A DNA stretch of 10,000 nt from contig JAIWOH010000001.1 in the NCBI GenBank assembly GCA_020216985.1, positions 1-10,000 of the forward strand, given 5' to 3'. The notes under the pieces are model-generated. The model saw only the letters and a list, made by a program, of their open reading frames with translations. It searched no databases and had not been told where the DNA came from. Position numbers and translations under genes: made by a program. Positions within the stretch are counted from its first letter, which is position 1; every line of letters starts with the position of its first letter. Shown in pieces: positions 6,023 to 10,000 of the stretch. Source of the stretch: Nitrospira sp. Lineage in GTDB: Bacteria > Nitrospirota > Nitrospiria > Nitrospirales > Nitrospiraceae.

Positions 6023-6463
6023 ATGACCCAACCGCTCCATCGAGGCTTACGCCATCTCGCGCTTCGCGTGACGAACCTCCCCCTTTCACGCCGGTTCTAT
6101 GAGCAAGTGCTGGGGATGAGAGTGGTATGGGAGCCGGACCCGGACAATGTCTATTTCAGCTCCGGGACCGACAACCTGGCCCTGCATCAAATCCCTACGG
6201 ACGAGCTTTCGGCCTTCCAGCCGCCGGGCGCGCAGTTTCTCGATCATCTGGGCGTCATTCTGGAGAATCCCGAAGCCGTGGATCGGATGTACCGGGAACT
6301 GGCCCCGATGATCCCGTCCCTCGGCGGACGTATCGTCAAAGAACCCAAACGACACCGCGATGAAAGTTATTCATTCTACTTCGCCGATCCGGACGGCAAC
6401 GTCATTCAGGCCTTGTACGAACCGACGATCAGCGGACTCCGGTGGACGGGCGGACAGACGTGA
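6023..6463 (+). CDS. VOC superfamily (glyoxalase/dioxygenase fold) protein
   Basis: This 146-residue protein consists of one vicinal-oxygen-chelate unit: two beta-alpha-beta-beta-beta modules that position a divalent metal. The first module starts LRHLALRVTNLPLSRRFYEQVLGM (split as LRHLALRVTNLPL and SRRFYEQVLGM), and the second FLDHLGVILENPEAVDRMY. Likely metal ligands are His11, His75 and Glu133, the last in the DPDGNVIQALYE ending typical of the family. Members include glyoxalase I, ring-cleaving dioxygenases and fosfomycin resistance enzymes; nothing here fixes the reaction. I chose ATG 6023 (AGGA at 6013-6016, 6-base spacing) over a TTG at 5960, because the latter falls inside the predicted promoter. 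The MBL-fold gene follows after 49 bases and is probably co-transcribed. Confidence 0.85.
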   Translation: MTQPLHRGLRHLALRVTNLPLSRRFYEQVLGMRVVWEPDPDNVYFSSGTDNLALHQIPTDELSAFQPPGAQFLDHLGVILENPEAVDRMYRELAPMIPSLGGRIVKEPKRHRDESYSFYFADPDGNVIQALYEPTISGLRWTGGQT

Positions 6464-6512
6464 CCGAAGAAACGAGCCGCCGCTTCCATTCCACCCTGCA
6501 CGATTCACGGCC

Positions 6513-8135
6513 ATGACCATCCCGACTCGTTCGCCCCGCAGCCATTTCGTGAGCTTGGTCCCCTGGTGCTGGGTCCAGTTGGAAAGCGACGAGCCACCCG
6601 GCCCGTTTCCCTTTCTCGGCGGCGTCGCGCCGGAAGTGGCGGCGGCCCTGGAGGAAGCCCACCGTCTGCTGGCCAGCTCCATCGATACGGCGATCAGTGA
6701 CGTATTCTCGAAACGAGCCCCGCTCGATGACCCGACTCGCCGACGCAGGCTGGAAGACGCCTACGCGGAACTCGTCAATTCCCGCCCCTCTCTGCAACGG
6801 TCTATTACCTGCGGCCGAGCTCAAGACGGGCGGTTTCGCTGGGAATTCCCAACCGATCCCACGCGATCGTCAACGATCACCAATGGTGGTCTCCGCATGT
6901 TCCACTCCGTCAAACGGCAGGCGATTCCGTTGGGATTCAACCGACATCCCTTCGGGCCGGCAGTCGGCTATCTGCTCGGTCTGTTGAATGGCACAAACTC
7001 CAGGGCCGAGGTCGAGACGGCTCTGACCGCCGCACCCCGCGAAGCAGGCGCCTTTCTCGTTCGCCTGCTGGACATGCTTGATCGGCACGACTGTGTGGTG
7101 GCCTCACCGCAGACCTCGATCCGTCAACGGTGGTTCGAGGTCGTCCGGGATCAAGACACCGTGCATTTAGGCCATGCGGCGCTGCTCTATCGGCAGCGGG
7201 ACGACGTATTGCTCTTCGATCCCTGGCTGCTGCCTTGGTTCGCCGAATCGCCGGAACCCTCGCTCTGGCCCTCGCTGCTCCCCAAACCTTCGGCTGTCTT
7301 TCTCACCCATGATCACGACGACCACGTTGACCCACGCACTCTGCTCCATCTGCCGAAAGAGATCCCGATCATCGTCCCCAGTCGGCGCAACCGGAAAACC
7401 TTGTTTTACGACTACCTCTCCCTCTTGCGCGAATTGGGATTCAGCCGAATCATTGAACTGGCGCACGGCGAAACCTGGCCCTTCGAAGGCGGCGCCGTCG
7501 TATCTGTCCCGTTTTACGGCGAAGATCCGTGCGATCTTGAGATGGCGAGAAATTGCTATTTAATCAGCGACCGGGGCTACAACGTCCTGGTCCACGCCGA
7601 CAGCGGCCCCACCAATGACAGACGCTCCGCCCTCACTGACGGCGTGATCGAGCGATTGGTCGCCCGGTACGGCCCGATTGACGTGGTGTTTGCCTCTCAA
7701 CAACAGCTTCTTGAATTGCGGAGCCATGCCGCCCATGCGCCCTTGTCCCACCCAGGCAAGTGGCTGGACGTCGGCGAAAACGGCTACCTCACGAACGCCT
7801 ACTTGAGCGAGCTGTGCCGGACCGCCAAGGCCAAGCTGTTCGTGTCCTACGCCACCGGCGGAGCGGACTGGTATCCGGATCATCTCTCATTCATGTTCAG
7901 CCGACGCAACCCGGCGCGCACGGCCCTGCTCACGGCCCATTGGGAACCGCCGGAAACCCTCAAAGAACTTCTCTCCTCTCACCATTGCGGCTATCATTAC
8001 GCCCAGGCGTTGGACCTTTTTCGACCCGGCGAGGACGGGGCGATCAAGGTGGTTTCAACGGCTGCGGCACTGGCCCCTGTGAACCTGTACCGGCTGGATC
8101 ACGGCGATCCGCCATTCACGACAGTCAGGAAGTGA
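6513..8135 (+). CDS. Two-part MBL-fold metallohydrolase with possible PqqD-like N-terminal domain
   Basis: This 540-residue cytoplasmic protein has no signal peptide. Residues 1-130 are an unassigned region rich in Arg and Pro. Residues about 136-197 ([24 protein letters not shown], split: [24 protein letters not shown]; then RAEVETAL and [16 protein letters not shown]) have the pattern of a PqqD-like winged helix: 'LL-LLNG-', helix, 'FL--L---D-VV'. From about 205 a metallo-beta-lactamase fold follows, with [11 protein letters not shown] (His266, His268, Asp270, His271) and HADSGP (His361, Asp363). Later His456 in YPDHLSF and His476 in TAHWEPP may add ligands. The pattern is closest to the UlaG/Lactamase_B_2 type. 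The substrate is unknown. The ATG at 6513 has no good Shine-Dalgarno; a longer frame upstream overlaps the VOC gene by about 100 bases and is unlikely. It follows VOC by 49 bases and precedes the epimerase by 22. Confidence 0.82.
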   Translation: MTIPTRSPRSHFVSLVPWCWVQLESDEPPGPFPFLGGVAPEVAAALEEAHRLLASSIDTAISDVFSKRAPLDDPTRRRRLEDAYAELVNSRPSLQRSITCGRAQDGRFRWEFPTDPTRSSTITNGGLRMFHSVKRQAIPLGFNRHPFGPAVGYLLGLLNGTNSRAEVETALTAAPREAGAFLVRLLDMLDRHDCVVASPQTSIRQRWFEVVRDQDTVHLGHAALLYRQRDDVLLFDPWLLPWFAESPEPSLWPSLLPKPSAVFLTHDHDDHVDPRTLLHLPKEIPIIVPSRRNRKTLFYDYLSLLRELGFSRIIELAHGETWPFEGGAVVSVPFYGEDPCDLEMARNCYLISDRGYNVLVHADSGPTNDRRSALTDGVIERLVARYGPIDVVFASQQQLLELRSHAAHAPLSHPGKWLDVGENGYLTNAYLSELCRTAKAKLFVSYATGGADWYPDHLSFMFSRRNPARTALLTAHWEPPETLKELLSSHHCGYHYAQALDLFRPGEDGAIKVVSTAAALAPVNLYRLDHGDPPFTTVRK

Positions 8136-8157
8136 CCATCAACGGCGGGAACTCGAC

Positions 8158-9180
8158 ATGAGCGCAATGAACTCTCCCATTTTAGTGACGGGGGCTGCGG
8201 GATTCATCGGTTTTCACACGGCTAAGCGGTTATTGGATCGCGGCGATGCCGTCATCGGGCTCGACAATCTCAACGACTACTACGACGTGCGCCTCAAGGA
8301 AGCGCGGCTTGCCCAATTAACGCCCTACCGGGATTTTCGGTTCATCAAGCTGGATCTGGCGAACCGCCAGGGCATGCGGGATCTCTTCGCCGAGGAGCCG
8401 ATCCGCCGGGTGATCCACCTCGCCGCCCAGGCCGGCGTCCGCTATTCTCTCATCAACCCCCACGCCTACACGGAAAGCAACCTAGAAGGGTTCATGAACA
8501 TCCTGGAAGGATGCCGGCGGGTCAACGCCGAGCATCTCGTCTATGCCTCCTCCAGCTCCGTGTACGGCGGCAACACACACATGCCGTTCTCCGTCCACGA
8601 CAACGTCGATCACCCTGTCTCGCTCTACGCGGCCACCAAGAAGGCCAACGAACTGATGGCCCATTGCTATGCGCATCTCTACCAACTCCCCTGCACCGGC
8701 CTGCGATTTTTCACCGTGTACGGGCCCTGGGGGCGGCCCGACATGGCGCTGTTTATCTTCACCAAGGCGATTTTGGAAGGCAGGCCGATCGAGGTGTTCA
8801 ACTATGGCAACATGCGGCGCGACTTCACTTACATTGACGACATCGTGGAGGGCGTGATCCGCGTGCTCGACCGACCGGCGGCGCCGGATCCCTCGTGGTC
8901 TGGCGATCGACCGGACCCCGGCACCAGTTCGGCTCCTTCCCGTGTGTACAACATCGGCAACCACCGACCGGTCGAACTGTTGCGCTTCATCGAAATCCTG
9001 GAGCAGGCCGTCGGCAAAAAAGCCGAAAAGAAATTATTGCCTCTCCAGCCCGGCGACGTCCCAGCCACCTACGCCGACATCGACGATCTCGCGCGCGACG
9101 TCGGATTCGCACCCTCCACTCCGATCGAGGAAGGCATTCCCCGGTTCGTGAAGTGGTATCGGGAGTTCTATCGGGTCTGA
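8158..9180 (+). CDS. NAD-dependent sugar epimerase, UDP-glucuronate 4-epimerase type
   Basis: This 340-residue protein is an extended short-chain dehydrogenase with an N-terminal NAD-binding Rossmann fold, TGAAGFIG (11-18), an acidic Asp36 in [20 protein letters not shown] (87-97), the catalytic Ser131-133 in YASSSSVYG, and Tyr157-x3-Lys161 in [29 protein letters not shown] (182-199) and [18 protein letters not shown] (215-232) line the UDP-sugar site. The [15 protein letters not shown] segment and the QPGDV...T-AD ending are typical of UDP-glucuronate 4-epimerases (LspL/Cap1J group), which make UDP-galacturonate for capsule, LPS or exopolysaccharide. No glycosyltransferase lies beside it in this window. 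A proline-rich stretch at 239-260 is a variable loop in this family. The first ATG is used; GGCGGGA at 8144-8150 is a weak Shine-Dalgarno, and Met4 is an alternative. Confidence 0.9.
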   Translation: MSAMNSPILVTGAAGFIGFHTAKRLLDRGDAVIGLDNLNDYYDVRLKEARLAQLTPYRDFRFIKLDLANRQGMRDLFAEEPIRRVIHLAAQAGVRYSLINPHAYTESNLEGFMNILEGCRRVNAEHLVYASSSSVYGGNTHMPFSVHDNVDHPVSLYAATKKANELMAHCYAHLYQLPCTGLRFFTVYGPWGRPDMALFIFTKAILEGRPIEVFNYGNMRRDFTYIDDIVEGVIRVLDRPAAPDPSWSGDRPDPGTSSAPSRVYNIGNHRPVELLRFIEILEQAVGKKAEKKLLPLQPGDVPATYADIDDLARDVGFAPSTPIEEGIPRFVKWYREFYRV

Positions 9181-9206
9181 CCTCGTCGGTCTTTCCAACA
9201 CTCTTC

Positions 9207-9773
9207 CTACGGGCACCCGACCGGGACAAAGCCCGCCCCGAAGAGGCGCGAGAGTGTGACCCAACGAGCATTATCGTAAAACGACTGGCTGGCCCCACGC
9301 TGATTTCTGCCTGAGAGATCGCCACCATAGGACGGATCCGACCCAAAGAAGACTCCTCCTCTGGTCTTCTGCGCCAAGTGCAGCCATTCGGAATAGAGAG
9401 AACAAACCTCGTTCTTCGCCGACTCCGATGGCGCAACACTTGCGTGCCAATCGCGCGCCCAATCCGGGAGATTACGACCCTCCATTCCGGGAAAACGTTC
9501 AAGCGGCAACGGCCCGTCGTCATGCGCCGCGCCGATGAACGGCTGCGATATCGTCGGCATGTCCTCCAGGGAGGGGACGACTGAAAGAGGTTTGAGCAAG
9601 ATTTCCCGGCAACCGGGCCGTTCTTTATTAGTGTAGATCGACGTGCCGTCCTCCATCGGACATTCCCACATGTCCGCCGGTTCGGGCGCGGCGGGCGATG
9701 GCTCGGCCGACACCGGAAGCGCAAATACCGTCACCATGGCCAACGTAGACAACAGGGTTTGAACAAATCTCAT
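9207..9773 (-). CDS. Small secreted four-cysteine protein of unknown function
   Basis: This 188-residue protein starts at 9773, where GGAGGT sits 5 bases before the ATG; a longer frame from 9863 is rejected because it would place this site inside the gene and bury the signal peptide. Residues 1-23 are a clear signal peptide (MRFVQTLLSTLAMVTVFALPVSA) [shown as MRFVQTLLSTLAM and VTVFALPVSA], followed by a Pro/Ala/Glu-rich mature N-terminus. Residues 35-56 (MWECPMEDGTSIYTNKERPGC and R) resemble the short 'polypeptide-DG-x-x-YTN' unit of DUF4124-like envelope proteins. Four cysteines (38, 55, 124, 187) could form two disulfides. The C-terminal half (120-188) has aromatic and Gly-rich strands but no known motif. 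It converges on the epimerase with a 26-base gap. I cannot assign a function. Confidence 0.75.
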   Translation of the reverse strand: MRFVQTLLSTLAMVTVFALPVSAEPSPAAPEPADMWECPMEDGTSIYTNKERPGCREILLKPLSVVPSLEDMPTISQPFIGAAHDDGPLPLERFPGMEGRNLPDWARDWHASVAPSESAKNEVCSLYSEWLHLAQKTRGGVFFGSDPSYGGDLSGRNQRGASQSFYDNARWVTLSRLFGAGFVPVGCP

Positions 9774-9800
9774 GAGACACCTCCGAAAAAATGTGCACCG

Positions 9801-9821
9801 GGCGAGATCGACGCCCTCGCC
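9801..9821 (-). promoter_or_regulatory. Leader hairpin before the secreted protein gene
   Basis: GGCGAG (9801-9806) and CTCGCC (9816-9821) form a 6-bp stem with a 9-base loop. On the minus strand a run of six T residues follows 9 bases later, then the GGAGGT site. The layout is somewhat attenuator-like, but the gap before the T-run is too long for a standard terminator. Confidence 0.25.
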
Positions 9822-9882
9822 GCCGACTGCCAGGTTGCTTATGACCTTACGAAATGGAGGCATGAGAATCTATGCTGCTTTC

Positions 9883-9900
9883 GAGGGGGGATCCCCCCTC
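9883..9900. repeat. Perfect 18-bp palindrome
   Basis: GAGGGGGGATCCCCCCTC equals its own reverse complement. As RNA it would fold into seven pairs with a GATC loop. On the plus strand TTCTCT follows, on the minus strand no T-run. It may be a bidirectional transcript-end signal, a protein site, or part of a dispersed repeat. Confidence 0.5.
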
Positions 9901-10000
9901 TTCTCTGAAGTCGATCGGTACGAATTTGAACGGCCCTGACCAGGGGGCCGGCCGCTCATCTTTTCCCACGCAGCGGCGAACATGCGGACTTTCCCCCGGC

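Larger units (their letters stand above)
9774..10000. other. Right-end intergenic region, palindrome-rich
   Basis: No gene is convincingly present. The region should hold the promoter of the minus-strand secreted protein. It contains a perfect 18-bp palindrome at 9883-9900 and a G+C-rich dyad around 9932-9948. Three short frames can be drawn: plus 9862-9939 (25 residues, GGAGG only 1 base before its ATG), plus from 9872 running out of the window, and minus 9983-9870 (37 residues). None resembles a known protein and they overlap one another, so they are not called as genes. Confidence 0.5.

Noticed and set aside
6360..6512. Longer 591-residue version of the MBL-fold protein
   Set aside because: The extension overlaps the VOC gene by about 100 bases, and its translation is Arg-rich without resemblance to anything.
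9207..9863. Longer 218-residue version of the secreted protein
   Set aside because: The internal ATG at 9773 has GGAGGT at ideal spacing and starts a clean signal peptide; the extra 30 residues would hide it.
9981..10000. RNase P RNA fragment suggested by GGAAAGTC on the minus strand
   Set aside because: Only a short string matches, the following conserved bases differ, and the rest of the RNA is not visible in the window.
1..10000. CRISPR array, insertion sequence or prophage
   Set aside because: No regularly spaced direct repeats, transposase, or phage structural genes are seen; the 61-residue integrase-like protein alone is not evidence of an active element.

Overview
The window is about 60% G+C and gene-dense, with Shine-Dalgarno sites at several starts, so it is bacterial chromosome. 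Periplasmic proteins, a TonB/TolA-type C-terminal domain and YceI point to a Gram-negative (diderm) host. The gene set would fit a Nitrospira-like bacterium, but this is an impression from gene content; no marker gene here proves it. I see no rRNA, tRNA, CRISPR array, transposase or phage gene.

Layout. Bases 1-326 are essentially non-coding but hold a perfect 14-bp palindrome and a strong 14-bp imperfect hairpin downstream of kbl. Bases 327-2600 (minus strand) carry tdh-kbl, which converts L-threonine through 2-amino-3-ketobutyrate to glycine and acetyl-CoA. Bases 2723-2908 (minus) encode a 61-residue helical protein with a very good ribosome binding site. A divergent intergenic region with clear dyads (2909-3090) follows. 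The plus-strand run then begins: a secreted protein ending in a TonB/TolA-type C-terminal domain (3091-4119), a possible 17-codon leader peptide (4134-4187), periplasmic YceI (4192-4806), a zinc alcohol dehydrogenase (4887-5897), a VOC/glyoxalase-fold protein (6023-6463) behind its own promoter-like sequence, a two-part protein with a possible PqqD-like domain and a metallo-beta-lactamase-fold domain (6513-8135), and a UDP-glucuronate 4-epimerase-type sugar nucleotide enzyme (8158-9180). A convergent minus-strand gene (9207-9773) encodes a small secreted four-cysteine protein. The last 225 bases are non-coding or doubtful and contain a perfect 18-bp palindrome.

How the genes fit together. Only tdh-kbl is a well-understood pathway pair. 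The VOC, MBL-fold and epimerase genes are closely spaced (49 and 22 bases) and probably co-transcribed, but their functions do not obviously form one pathway. I do not see a complete new defence or biosynthetic system. The best leads are the short upstream reading frame in front of yceI, the PqqD-like/MBL fusion, the dyad inside the VOC promoter spacer, the unusual TonB-C protein without ExbB/ExbD partners, and the strongly structured non-coding ends.
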